Assembly: GCF_042096055.1 (NCBI RefSeq)
Contig: NZ_JBELMH010000099.1
Location: 1-9,029, forward strand
Length of the DNA stretch: 9,029 bases
Reading direction: 5' to 3'
Source: Citreimonas sp042096055
GTDB lineage: Bacteria > Pseudomonadota > Alphaproteobacteria > Rhodobacterales > Rhodobacteraceae
Shown: piece after piece, positions 1-6,882 of the stretch
Layout: every line of letters begins with the position of its first letter
Position numbering within the stretch: the first letter of the stretch is position 1
The notes under the pieces: model-generated
Seen by the model: the letters and a program-made list of their open reading frames with translations, nothing else
Database searches by the model: none
Told to the model about the DNA's origin: nothing
Made by a program: the position numbers and the translations under genes

Positions 1-585
1 AACGGGATCGTCTTCCTGGACGAGATCGACAAGGTCACCGCCCGGCAGGACGCGCGCGGCGGCGACGTCAGCCGCGAGGGGGTGCAGCGCGACCTGCTGC
101 CGCTGATCGAGGGCACGACCGTGTCGACCAAGCATGGGGCGGTGAAGACCGACCACATCCTTTTCATCGCCTCGGGCGCGTTCCATGTGGCCAAGCCGTC
201 GGACCTGCTGCCGGAACTTCAGGGCCGGCTGCCGATCCGGGTGAACCTGACCGCGCTGACCGAGGGCGACTTCGTCCGCATCCTGACCGAGACCGACAAC
301 GCCCTGACCCGGCAATATACCGCGCTGATGAAGACCGAGGGGGTCGAGGTGACCTTCACAGAGGACGGCATCGCGGCGCTCGCCAAGGTGGCGGCCGAGG
401 TCAACGAGTCGATCGAGAACATCGGCGCCCGCCGGCTTTATACCGTGATGGAGCGGGTCTTCGAGGAGCTGAGCTTCGTCGCGCCCGACAAGGCGGGCGA
501 GACGGTCACGGTGAACGCCGATTTCGTCGAGGAGCACCTGGGCGAGCTGACCCGCTCGGCCGACCTGAGCCGCTACGTGCTGTGA
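1..585 (+). CDS. hslU: ATP-dependent protease ATPase subunit HslU (3' part)
   Basis: HslU (ClpY) is the AAA+ unfoldase ring of the cytoplasmic HslUV protease; it unfolds substrates with ATP and threads them into HslV. The gene enters already open at base 1, giving 194 residues of a family usually near 435, so the N-terminus, Walker A and most of the I-domain lie upstream. Visible are the Walker B stretch IVFLDEID (window residues 3-10), sensor 1 ILFIASGAF (53-61), the arginine-finger region ELQGRLPIR (72-80), sensor 2 GARR (142-145), and the C-terminal tail DLSRYVL. In this family that tail inserts into HslV to activate it. hslV is expected just upstream but is outside the window. A stop at 583-585 is followed within 5 bases by a short inverted repeat without a T-tract. 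Identification is secure; the gene is cut only by the window edge. Confidence 0.97.
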   Translation, partial: NGIVFLDEIDKVTARQDARGGDVSREGVQRDLLPLIEGTTVSTKHGAVKTDHILFIASGAFHVAKPSDLLPELQGRLPIRVNLTALTEGDFVRILTETDNALTRQYTALMKTEGVEVTFTEDGIAALAKVAAEVNESIENIGARRLYTVMERVFEELSFVAPDKAGETVTVNADFVEEHLGELTRSADLSRYVL

Positions 586-589
586 GGGG

Positions 590-606
590 TGTCCCACGAT
601 GGGACA
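590..606. repeat. Perfect 7-bp inverted repeat after hslU
   Basis: TGTCCCA, spacer CGA, TGGGACA: both arms match exactly. It begins 4 bases after the hslU stop codon and covers the upstream candidate start codon (599) of the acetyltransferase gene. No T-run follows, so it is a poor intrinsic terminator. It could be an operator, an mRNA hairpin affecting downstream translation, or chance. Confidence 0.4.
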
Positions 607-618
607 TGCAGGCGGCCT

Positions 619-622
619 AGGA
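619..622 (+). promoter_or_regulatory. Ribosome binding site choosing the GNAT start at 629
   Basis: AGGA sits 6 bases before the ATG at 629. The alternative ATG at 599 is preceded by GAGGGG (584-589) at 9 bases, but that start lies inside an inverted repeat and would add ten residues of no recognisable homology. The downstream start is preferred on these grounds; the choice is not certain. Confidence 0.4.
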
Positions 623-628
623 AAATCA

Positions 629-1195
629 ATGCGTTACAGAGACGAAGTTACCGTTCGTCAAGAAATGCCCGCCCCGGGAAGCCCCGAGGCTCGGGACTTG
701 TGCGCGCTGTTCCACCACAGTTTCGCCGCCTCGGCGGGCGAGGACGAGGCGCGGGACGTGGCCGCCCTGGTCGAGAAACTGATCGCCGAGGACCCGGATG
801 CGCGTCGCCTCTTCGTGGCCACGCAGGACGGGACGGCGAAGGCGGCGATCGTCTTCAGCCTGATGCGCTTCGGCGACGATCCGGCCGAAGCGTGGCTGCT
901 GTCACCGGTCGCCGTGGCGCCGGACGCGCAGGGACAGGGCATAGCGACGGCGCTGATCCGGTACGGGCTGGACGCGCTGCGCGGCGCCGGGGCGCGGATG
1001 GCGGTCACCTACGGCGACCCGGGCTTCTACGGCCGCGTGGGATTCGTGCCCGTGTCGGTGGACCACGTGCCGCCGCCCTTCAGGCTTTCGCAGCCGGACG
1101 GGTGGCAGGCGCAGGCGTTGGAAAAGCCGGCGCCGTGGCCCCTGCCCGGCCCCGCCCGCTGCGCGGCGGCCTTCGACGACCCAGCGCTGTGGTGA
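629..1195 (+). CDS. GNAT-family N-acetyltransferase, YhbS-like
   Basis: Predicted cytoplasmic acetyl-CoA-dependent acyltransferase of 188 residues; the acceptor is unknown. The GNAT fold is shown by the acetyl-CoA pyrophosphate loop QGQGIA (residues 101-106) after strand LLSPVAVAP (90-98), and by YGDPGFYGRVGF (128-139). The latter pattern is typical of the COG3153/YhbS-type subgroup, in which a G-x-x-x-FY-x-x-x-GF segment follows the acetyl-CoA site. The remaining C-terminus is proline-rich. The start at 629 has an AGGA at good spacing; an in-frame ATG at 599 would give 198 residues. It lies 43 bases after hslU on the same strand and could be read from the hslU transcript, ending at the strong stem-loop just downstream. 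No sign of damage or transfer. Family assignment is firm; substrate and biological role cannot be read from sequence. Confidence 0.88.
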   Translation: MRYRDEVTVRQEMPAPGSPEARDLCALFHHSFAASAGEDEARDVAALVEKLIAEDPDARRLFVATQDGTAKAAIVFSLMRFGDDPAEAWLLSPVAVAPDAQGQGIATALIRYGLDALRGAGARMAVTYGDPGFYGRVGFVPVSVDHVPPPFRLSQPDGWQAQALEKPAPWPLPGPARCAAAFDDPALW

Positions 1196-1215
1196 TCGCG
1201 AGACGCCGATAACGA

Positions 1216-1251
1216 AAACGCCCCGCCGGTTTGGCGGGGCGTTTCGTTTTT
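1216..1251. terminator. Bidirectional intrinsic terminator between convergent genes
   Basis: A perfect 12-bp stem (1216-1227 with 1233-1244, core CGCCCCGCC) encloses loop GGTTT. On the + strand it is followed by TCGTTTTT (1244-1251). On the - strand the A-run and nearby AACGAAAA (1211-1218) give TTTTCGTT. It therefore suits termination of both the acetyltransferase transcript (stop 1195) and the transporter operon running toward it (stop 1287). It occupies most of the 91-base gap. Confidence 0.9.
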
Positions 1252-1286
1252 CGGGACCTGAAATCAGGCCGCACGCGGCGCGTGGA

Positions 1287-2840
1287 TCAGTTCATCCACC
1301 AACGCTCGGCCATGCGGGCGTTGTCCATCTGCCAGAGGTTGCCGACCACGTCCGGGGTGGCGACCTTGTTGCTGATCGCCTGCACGTAGTTGGCGAACAT
1401 CGGCAGCACCACGCCGCCCTCGTCGTTCAGGATCTGCTGCATCTCGTGGTACATCTCGCGGCGCTTGGCGTCGTCGAGCTGGGCGCGTGCCTCGACCAGC
1501 AGGTTCTGGAACCGCTCGGAATCCTCGCGGCCCCACTGGGTGTCGTTCCAGGGCGCGCCTTCCTCGTAGGCGTTCGAGAACATCCAGTCCTCGGTCGCGC
1601 GGCCGGACCAGTAGGACGCGCAGAACGGCTTTTTCAGCCAGACGTTCGACCAGTAGCCGTCGGCCGGTTCCTGGATGAGGTTGATGTTGATGCCCGCCAT
1701 CTTGGCCGACGCCTGATACAGCTGCGCCGCGTCGAGCGCGCCGTCGAAGGCCGCGCTGGAGGCCGACAGGTCGATGTCGAGCGAGTCGTAGCCGGCTTCC
1801 TTGAGGTAGAACTTGGCCTGGTCGGGGTCGTAGGTGGTCTGCTCCATGTTCTCGAAGAAGAACTGGTTGGCGGGACCGATCGGGCTGTCGTTGCCGACGC
1901 GGCCGTGGCCCAGCAGGATCTTGTCGACCATCTCTTGGCGGTTGATCGCGTGCTTGAGCGCGCGGCGCACGTTCACGTCGTCGAAGGGCGCGACGTTGGT
2001 GAGCATCGGGAAGGTGTATTGCTGGTTGCACGACACCTCGTTGATGCGCAGCTGCGGGTTGGCGCGCAGCAGCTGTTCGGTCTTGAGGTCGATGCGGTTG
2101 ATCGCGTCCACCTGGCCCGTGAGCATGGCGTTCATGCGGGCGGTGTTGTCGTTGATCGCGATGTACTCGATCTCGTCGAACCAGCCGGCATTGCCGTCCT
2201 TGTAGTGGTCGTCGACGCGGGTGGCGACCATGCGCACGCCGGGCTCAAAGCTTTGCGCGCGGTAGAGGCCGGTGCCGATGCCCTTCTGGATCGCCTCGTC
2301 GATCTGGCCGGCGGGATAGATCAGCAGGTGATAGTCGGACAGCAGGTAGGGCAGGTCGGCGTTGCCGCGTTCCAGCACCAGCTGGACCTGGTGTTCGTTC
2401 ATCTTCTTCATCTCGACGATGGTCGAGACGATCGGCTGCGCCGCGGATTTCGAACCTTCCTCGACGTGCATCTTGAGCGATTCGATCACGTCGTCGGCGC
2501 CGAAGGGCTTGCCGTTGTGGAAGGTGACGCCCTGGCGGAGGTTGAACGTCCAGGTCTTGGCGTCGGGGGACGCGTCCCAGTCGGTCGCAAGCTCGCCCCT
2601 GAGCGCGCCGTCGGCGGCGATCTCGGTCAGGTTGTCGAAGACCGCGCCCTGCGCCGAGGCGATCATGAACAGGTCGGAATGGGTCCGGGCGTCCCAGCTG
2701 TCCGAGGTGTTGGCGCCGTTGAGGCCCACTCGCAGGCGGCCGCCCCGCGTGGCCTGCGCGCGCAGCGGCAGACCCGAGGCGGCGAGCACACCGGCGGCTG
2801 CACCGGTGGTCAGAAGGCCGCGTCTGGAAATGCGTGTCAT
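1287..2840 (-). CDS. Peptide-type ABC transporter substrate-binding protein (SBP family 5, DppA/OppA-like)
   Basis: Extracytoplasmic receptor of an ABC importer for short peptides or similar solutes, 517 residues, the usual size for solute-binding protein family 5. The N-terminus has a twin-arginine-type leader: SRRGLL (residues 5-10), a hydrophobic stretch, and a plausible signal peptidase site after AQA (28-30). The family signature region runs from W97 to V118 and includes LRQGVTFHNGKPF. A second conserved stretch is VRRALKHAINRQ (291-302). The protein ends in RWWMN. The start has a good AGGGGAG ribosome site (antisense of 2847-2855), 6 bases away. It is the last gene of the operon, 79 bp after the fused ATPase, with two hairpins in that gap, suggesting separate control of its dosage. 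Peptides are the likely ligand from the family and the adjacent peptidase; other family-5 ligands (glutathione, opines, nickel chelates, sugars) cannot be excluded. Confidence 0.92.
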   Translation of the reverse strand: MTRISRRGLLTTGAAAGVLAASGLPLRAQATRGGRLRVGLNGANTSDSWDARTHSDLFMIASAQGAVFDNLTEIAADGALRGELATDWDASPDAKTWTFNLRQGVTFHNGKPFGADDVIESLKMHVEEGSKSAAQPIVSTIVEMKKMNEHQVQLVLERGNADLPYLLSDYHLLIYPAGQIDEAIQKGIGTGLYRAQSFEPGVRMVATRVDDHYKDGNAGWFDEIEYIAINDNTARMNAMLTGQVDAINRIDLKTEQLLRANPQLRINEVSCNQQYTFPMLTNVAPFDDVNVRRALKHAINRQEMVDKILLGHGRVGNDSPIGPANQFFFENMEQTTYDPDQAKFYLKEAGYDSLDIDLSASSAAFDGALDAAQLYQASAKMAGININLIQEPADGYWSNVWLKKPFCASYWSGRATEDWMFSNAYEEGAPWNDTQWGREDSERFQNLLVEARAQLDDAKRREMYHEMQQILNDEGGVVLPMFANYVQAISNKVATPDVVGNLWQMDNARMAERWWMN

Positions 2841-2846
2841 GATCGT

Positions 2847-2855
2847 CTCTCCCCT
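2847..2855 (-). promoter_or_regulatory. Ribosome binding site of the substrate-binding protein
   Basis: On the minus strand AGGGGAGAG ends 6 bases before the ATG at 2840. It is a stronger site than those before the other transporter genes, fitting the high expression usually needed for binding proteins. Confidence 0.6.
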
Positions 2856-2868
2856 GGTTTCCGATCGT

Positions 2869-2912
2869 GGCGGGGCAGCCCGCCAATAGCATCAGGCCCG
2901 CCGAGGCAGGCC
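2869..2912 (-). promoter_or_regulatory. Two tandem GC-rich stem-loops in the ATPase / binding-protein gap
   Basis: Read on the minus strand, the first hairpin (2895-2912) is GGCCTGC, loop CTCG, GCGGGCC, with one G-T pair in the stem. The second (2869-2884) is GGCGGG, loop CTGC, CCCGCC, perfect. They fill most of the 79-bp gap between the ATPase stop (2920) and the binding-protein ATG (2840). Neither is followed by a T-run, so they are not clear terminators. Stem-loops in such places in ABC operons are known to set segmental mRNA stability (for example malE-malF), which is the inferred role here. Confidence 0.55.
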
Positions 2913-2919
2913 GATTCTG

Positions 2920-4581
2920 TCATATCTTATCAGTCGCTGCGGCGCCGATGTCATCAACTCCGCGTTCTTTCAGCAGATTGGTCAGCCAGTCCGGGTCCAT
3001 TTCGGGCACCGAGGACAGCAGCAGGTCGGTATACGGGTGGTGCGGCGGGCGGAACATCTCGGGCTTGGGGCCCTGTTCGACGACGCGACCGTCCTTCATC
3101 ACCACCACCTCGTCGGCGATCGAGCGCACGGTGGCCAGGTCGTGCGTGATGAACATGTAGGACAGGCCCAGATCGTCCTGCAGGTCGGCCAGCAGGCGCA
3201 GGATCCCCTCGGCCACCAGCTGGTCGAGCGCCGACGTGACCTCGTCGCAGATGATGAACTTGGGCTCGGCCGCCAGCGCGCGGGCGATGCCGATGCGCTG
3301 CTTCTGGCCGCCCGACAGCTCGGACGGCAGGCGGTCGAGGTAGGTCTCGGGCGGCAGCTCGATCTGGTCGAGCAGCTCGGCCACGCGGTCGCGCCGCTTG
3401 CGGCCGGTGAGGCCCATGTAGAACTGCACGGGGCGGCCGATGATCTCGCCGATGGTCTTGCGCGGGTTCAGCGCGGTGTCGGCCATCTGGTAGATCATCT
3501 GGACCTGGCGCAGCTGGTCCTTGGACCGCTTGCGGTAATCCAGCGGCAAGGCCTCTCCGTCCAGCTCCACGTGACCGCGACGGGGGGTCAGCAGGCCGGT
3601 GATGACCCGCGCGGTGGTGGATTTGCCCGAGCCGCTTTCGCCCACGACCGCGACGGTGCGGCCGGCGTGGATGTCGAAGCTGACGTCGTGCAGCACGTCG
3701 ATCTTGCCGTAGGCGGCGGTGACGCCCTGGACCGAGATCACGGGCGTGGCGTCGACGGCGGGCGCGGGCTTGGCCGGGCGCTTGAACTCTCGCACGGCCC
3801 AGAGGCTTTTGGTGTAGTCCTCCTGCGGCTGTTCGAGCATCGAGCGGGTGTCGCTTTCCTCGACCTCGTCGCCGCGCAGCAGCACCTTGATGCGGTCGGC
3901 CATCTGCGCGACCACGGCGAGGTCGTGGGTGATGTAGATCGCGGCGGTGTCGAACTCGTCCACGATGCGGCGGATCGCGGCCAGAACCTCGATCTGCGTG
4001 GTGACGTCGAGCGCGGTGGTGGGTTCGTCGAAGATGATCAGGTCGGGCCGGCAGGACATGGCCATCGCGACCATCGCCCGCTGCAACTGCCCGCCCGAGA
4101 CCTGGTGCGGGTAGCGGAAACCGATCTCGTCGGGGTTGGGCAGGCGCAGCTTGCGGTAGAGCTCGACGCCGTCGGCCTCGGCCTCGGCGCGGCTGGCGGT
4201 GCCGTGGGCGACGGGCGCCTCGGCATGCTGGTCGATCAGCTTGTGCGCGGGGTTGAAGCTGGCCGCGGCGGATTGCGCGACATAGGCGATGCGCTTGCCC
4301 AGAAGCTGGCGCTTCTGCTCGGCGCTGGCGGCGATCAGGTCGATGCCGTCGAAGGTGATCGACCCGCCCGAGATGCGCACGCCGTCGCGGGTGAAGCCCA
4401 TCGCGGCCAGGCCCAGCGTGGACTTGCCGGCGCCGCTTTCGCCGATCAGGCCCAGCACCTCGCCCTTGTGCAGGGTCAGGTCGACGCCGTTGATGATCGG
4501 CATCCAGGTCTCGTCGCTGCGGCCCTCGATGCGGATGTCGGTCATCTGCAGCAGCACGGGGCGTGTCGTGGTGTCGGTCAT
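2920..4581 (-). CDS. Fused double ATP-binding protein of the peptide ABC transporter (DppD-DppF type)
   Basis: Cytoplasmic ATPase that powers import, with two complete nucleotide-binding domains in one 553-residue chain. Domain 1: Walker A GESGAGKST (47-55), Q-loop Q103, signature VSGGQ (161-165), Walker B LIIFDEP (181-187), switch His219. Domain 2: Walker A GESGSGKST (314-322), Q-loop Q365, signature LSGGQ (422-426), Walker B FIICDEV (442-448), switch His480. The usual Pro after the catalytic Glu is Val in domain 2. A linker rich in Lys/Pro/Ala joins them (about 262-280). The peptide-transporter C-terminal motif HHPYTDLLL is present only after domain 2 (514-522); domain 1 has a short version. 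Only two cysteines occur, so the four-Cys iron-sulfur site of many DppD/OppD proteins is absent. Its ATG overlaps the preceding permease stop (ATGA), indicating translational coupling. All catalytic motifs are intact, so both sites should be active. Confidence 0.95.
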   Translation of the reverse strand: MTDTTTRPVLLQMTDIRIEGRSDETWMPIINGVDLTLHKGEVLGLIGESGAGKSTLGLAAMGFTRDGVRISGGSITFDGIDLIAASAEQKRQLLGKRIAYVAQSAAASFNPAHKLIDQHAEAPVAHGTASRAEAEADGVELYRKLRLPNPDEIGFRYPHQVSGGQLQRAMVAMAMSCRPDLIIFDEPTTALDVTTQIEVLAAIRRIVDEFDTAAIYITHDLAVVAQMADRIKVLLRGDEVEESDTRSMLEQPQEDYTKSLWAVREFKRPAKPAPAVDATPVISVQGVTAAYGKIDVLHDVSFDIHAGRTVAVVGESGSGKSTTARVITGLLTPRRGHVELDGEALPLDYRKRSKDQLRQVQMIYQMADTALNPRKTIGEIIGRPVQFYMGLTGRKRRDRVAELLDQIELPPETYLDRLPSELSGGQKQRIGIARALAAEPKFIICDEVTSALDQLVAEGILRLLADLQDDLGLSYMFITHDLATVRSIADEVVVMKDGRVVEQGPKPEMFRPPHHPYTDLLLSSVPEMDPDWLTNLLKERGVDDIGAAATDKI

Positions 4582-5777
4582 TCCTTGAGCCCCGAGGATC
4601 GGTGCAGCATCCAGTCGACGACGAAGTTCACCGCCACGGTCAGCAGCGCGATGGCGCCGGCGGCCATGATCGGCAGCGCGGCCGTCAGCGGCGAGAAGGC
4701 GGCGAAGTTGATGAACTGCGCGAGGTCGCGGACCATCGTGCCCCAGTCGGCAAGCGGCGGCTGGATGCCCACGCCGAGGAACGAAAGCGACGCGATGGTC
4801 AGGAAGACGAAGCAGAAGCGCAGCCCGAACTCGGCCAGAAGCGGCGCGTAGGCGTTGGGCAGGATCTCGCGGAAGATGAGGTAGCCCAGCCCTTCGCCGC
4901 GCAGCTTTGCGGCCTCGATGTAGTCCATGACGACGATGTTCATGCCCACCGCCCGGGCCAGGCGGAAGACGCGCGTGCTGTCGATCACGGCGATGATGAA
5001 GACCATGTAGACCGTCAGCATCCAGTTCTGCGACGCCCAGGCGCTGGCGATGGTCATCAGCAGCAGCGCGAAGATCAGCGACGGGATCGCCATGAGCACG
5101 TCGACCGCGCGGCTGAGAAGCTGGTCGAACCAGCCGCGCAGCACCGCCGCGAGAAAGCCGAGCGAGCCGCCCAGCAGGAAGGCCAGCAGCGTGGTGGCGA
5201 AGGCGATGCCAACGGTGTTCTGCGCACCGTAGATCAGGCGGGACAGCAGGTCGCGGCCGATCTGGTCGGTGCCCAGCGGATGCGCCGGGTTTCCTCCGGT
5301 GGCCGGGTTGCCGCCGGGCAGCGCGTTGACCTGGTCGAACACCACCGCCTGGCCGTAGGGCGCGATCAGCGGCGCGAAGATCGCGAGGATCGCGTAGACC
5401 AGGATCACCAGCAGCCCGAAGGCGGCGGTCAGCGGCATCTGTCGGAACAGCTTGCGCGTGCCGGCGGTGCCGACGTGGCGGCCCAGCAGGCGGAAGAGGT
5501 ACGCGGCGATGGCGAAGGCGATCAGCGCGCGCACCGCCCAGCGGAAGAAGGTGACGCCGGGCACCGGCGTGCCGGTCTCGGTCATGGCGGGCTGCAGGTA
5601 GTACCAGACAGCCCAGGCCAGCAGCGCCACCGCCAGCGCGTAGCCGAAGGCGACAGCGTAGGGCATGTCGCGGAAGGCCGGCGCGTTGCCGGTGGCCTTC
5701 TGGCCGACCAGGCGGCCGACCCAGCCGACCACGGCGATCGCCACCAGCGCGATCAGGATCAGGGTCCAGACGCTCAT
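4578..5777 (-). CDS. Peptide ABC transporter permease, DppC-like, with extended N-terminus
   Basis: Inner-membrane permease that forms half of the translocation path. The canonical DppC/OppC body starts near residue 110 and shows HPLGTDQIGRDLLSRLIYG (166-184), the C-type permease signature region, and the cytoplasmic EAA loop that docks on the ATPase (E288-A-A, G294, P307). It ends in LHRSSGLKE. Length is 399 residues against about 300 for typical DppC. The extra N-terminus holds three likely membrane helices (about 3-20, 40-60, 78-97), and FRDMPYAVAFG (35-45) resembles FRQMPLTAAFG (111-121) at the canonical start, suggesting an internal duplication. The start is supported by ATGA overlap with the upstream permease stop and a GAGG 9 bases upstream. 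It overlaps the ATPase start by 4 bases. Function as permease is secure; the role of the extension is unknown. Confidence 0.94.
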   Translation of the reverse strand: MSVWTLILIALVAIAVVGWVGRLVGQKATGNAPAFRDMPYAVAFGYALAVALLAWAVWYYLQPAMTETGTPVPGVTFFRWAVRALIAFAIAAYLFRLLGRHVGTAGTRKLFRQMPLTAAFGLLVILVYAILAIFAPLIAPYGQAVVFDQVNALPGGNPATGGNPAHPLGTDQIGRDLLSRLIYGAQNTVGIAFATTLLAFLLGGSLGFLAAVLRGWFDQLLSRAVDVLMAIPSLIFALLLMTIASAWASQNWMLTVYMVFIIAVIDSTRVFRLARAVGMNIVVMDYIEAAKLRGEGLGYLIFREILPNAYAPLLAEFGLRFCFVFLTIASLSFLGVGIQPPLADWGTMVRDLAQFINFAAFSPLTAALPIMAAGAIALLTVAVNFVVDWMLHRSSGLKE

Positions 5778-6763
5778 TTCGGGTGCCTCAGGCGGGGGTT
5801 CGACAGGATCGACATGATGTCGGCGGTCAGGTTCAGCAGGATGTAGGCGCCGGCGAAGATCAGGCAGCAGGCCTGCACCACCGGGATGTCACGGTTCTTC
5901 ACCGCGTCGACGAACAGTTGGCCGATGCCGGGATAGACGAAGACCACCTCGACCACGACGACGCCGGTGATGAGGTAGGCAAGGTTCAGCGCCACCACGT
6001 TGATGATCGGCGCCAGCGCGTTGGGCAGCGCGTGGCGCACGATCACGCGCATCGGCCGCACGCCCTTGAGGCGCGCCATCTCGATGTAGGGGCTGGCCAG
6101 AAGGTTGATGATCGCCGCGCGGGTCATGCGCATCATGTGCGCGGTAACCACCAGCGTCAGCGTCAGCGCCGGCAGCAGCGTCTTTTCCAGCCGCTCGGGC
6201 AGGCTCATCCCCTCGTAGATGTTCGACAGCGACGGCAGCACCGGGTTCAGCACCGCGAGGAACAGGATCAGCACGTAGGCGAGGAAGAATTCCGGGCTGG
6301 AAATCGAGGTAAGCGTCGAGACGTTGGCCGTCTTGTCGAAGGCCGAGTTGCGGAACAGCGCCGCGAGGATGCCGAGGCCCACCGCGAAGGGCACAGCGAT
6401 GCAGGCGGTCACGCCGGCGAGGAACATCGTGTTGGCGAAGCGCGGCGCGATCTGCGACGCGACGGTGCGCAGCTCGCCCCCGCCCATGTTCGACTGGAAG
6501 TTCATCTGCGCGTAGCTGATGCCCAGATCGCCGCGCAGCGTGTCGGCCAGCCAGCTGAAGTATCGGGGCAACGCGGGCTGGTCGAGGCCGAGGTCCCGGC
6601 GGATGGCGGCGACCGCTTCGGGGGTGGCGCCCTGCCCCAGGATCGCCTGTGCGAAGTCGCCGGGCAGCATACTGACGGCGGCGAAGATCACCATGGACAC
6701 CACGATCAGCGTCAGGACGCCCAGCGCCAGGCGCTGGGCTATGATCTTGAGAACTGCGCTCAC
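5774..6763 (-). CDS. Peptide ABC transporter permease, DppB-like (GTG start)
   Basis: Inner-membrane permease, partner of the C-type permease, 329 residues, normal for DppB/OppB. It begins with KIIAQRLALGVLTLIVVS (residues 6-23), the usual first helix, then MLPGDFAQAILGQ (32-44). Further helices lie near 112-134, 157-178, 197-212, 253-276 and 297-318. The EAA-type loop is YIEMARLKG (226-234) with P247; VFVYPGIGQLF (274-284) is the conserved B-type segment. The open frame continues far upstream without a stop, but that part is antisense-free shadow of pip in another frame. I chose GTG at 6763 because it precedes the family's normal N-terminus; no ATG exists nearby. Its ribosome site is weak (AGGG only 3 bases away), so the start has some doubt. 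First gene of the tightly overlapping permease-permease-ATPase set. Confidence 0.9.
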   Translation of the reverse strand: MSAVLKIIAQRLALGVLTLIVVSMVIFAAVSMLPGDFAQAILGQGATPEAVAAIRRDLGLDQPALPRYFSWLADTLRGDLGISYAQMNFQSNMGGGELRTVASQIAPRFANTMFLAGVTACIAVPFAVGLGILAALFRNSAFDKTANVSTLTSISSPEFFLAYVLILFLAVLNPVLPSLSNIYEGMSLPERLEKTLLPALTLTLVVTAHMMRMTRAAIINLLASPYIEMARLKGVRPMRVIVRHALPNALAPIINVVALNLAYLITGVVVVEVVFVYPGIGQLFVDAVKNRDIPVVQACCLIFAGAYILLNLTADIMSILSNPRLRHPK

Positions 6764-6882
6764 AGGCCCTGTCGATATCGTTGTTATCGTTGGCGGTGAC
6801 CGTAACGGGTTGTTGTCGCGTGTAAACCCTTGTGTGTCGCATACCGACCGCGGCTGCGGGATGTGCCGCGCAAAACGCCGCG
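6764..6882 (-). promoter_or_regulatory. Leader region of the transporter operon with direct repeat and dyad
   Basis: The 119-base gap between pip and the first permease gene is less GC-rich than its surroundings. On the + strand it holds a tandem 9-base repeat TATCGTTGT/TATCGTTGG (6776-6793) and an overlapping imperfect dyad CGTT-gg-CGGT-g-ACCG-t-AACG (6788-6807). A minus-strand TTTACA (6821-6826) resembles a -35 box, but no convincing -10 box lies at 16-18 bases. A promoter or operator here is plausible but not proven; the transporter may also be read through from pip. Confidence 0.35.

Noticed and set aside
589..1212. Second plus-strand frame overlapping the acetyltransferase
   Set aside because: Arg/Gly-rich shadow without motifs; the frame with QGQGIA and the conserved GNAT segments is the real one.
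1446..3149. Long plus-strand open frame (567 codons) opposite the binding-protein gene
   Set aside because: Antisense shadow from GC-biased third positions; it also runs through the hairpin gap and has no motif.
3037..4851. Long plus-strand open frame (604 codons) opposite the ATPase and C-type permease
   Set aside because: It is antisense to two genes with complete conserved motifs. Its Val/Asp/Gly/Arg-rich, low-complexity composition is what the reverse of GC-rich codons gives, and it has no recognisable domain.
6821..6826. TTTACA on the minus strand as a definite -35 box for the transporter operon
   Set aside because: No matching -10 hexamer is found at 16-18 bases, so it is mentioned only as a weak candidate and not called as a promoter.
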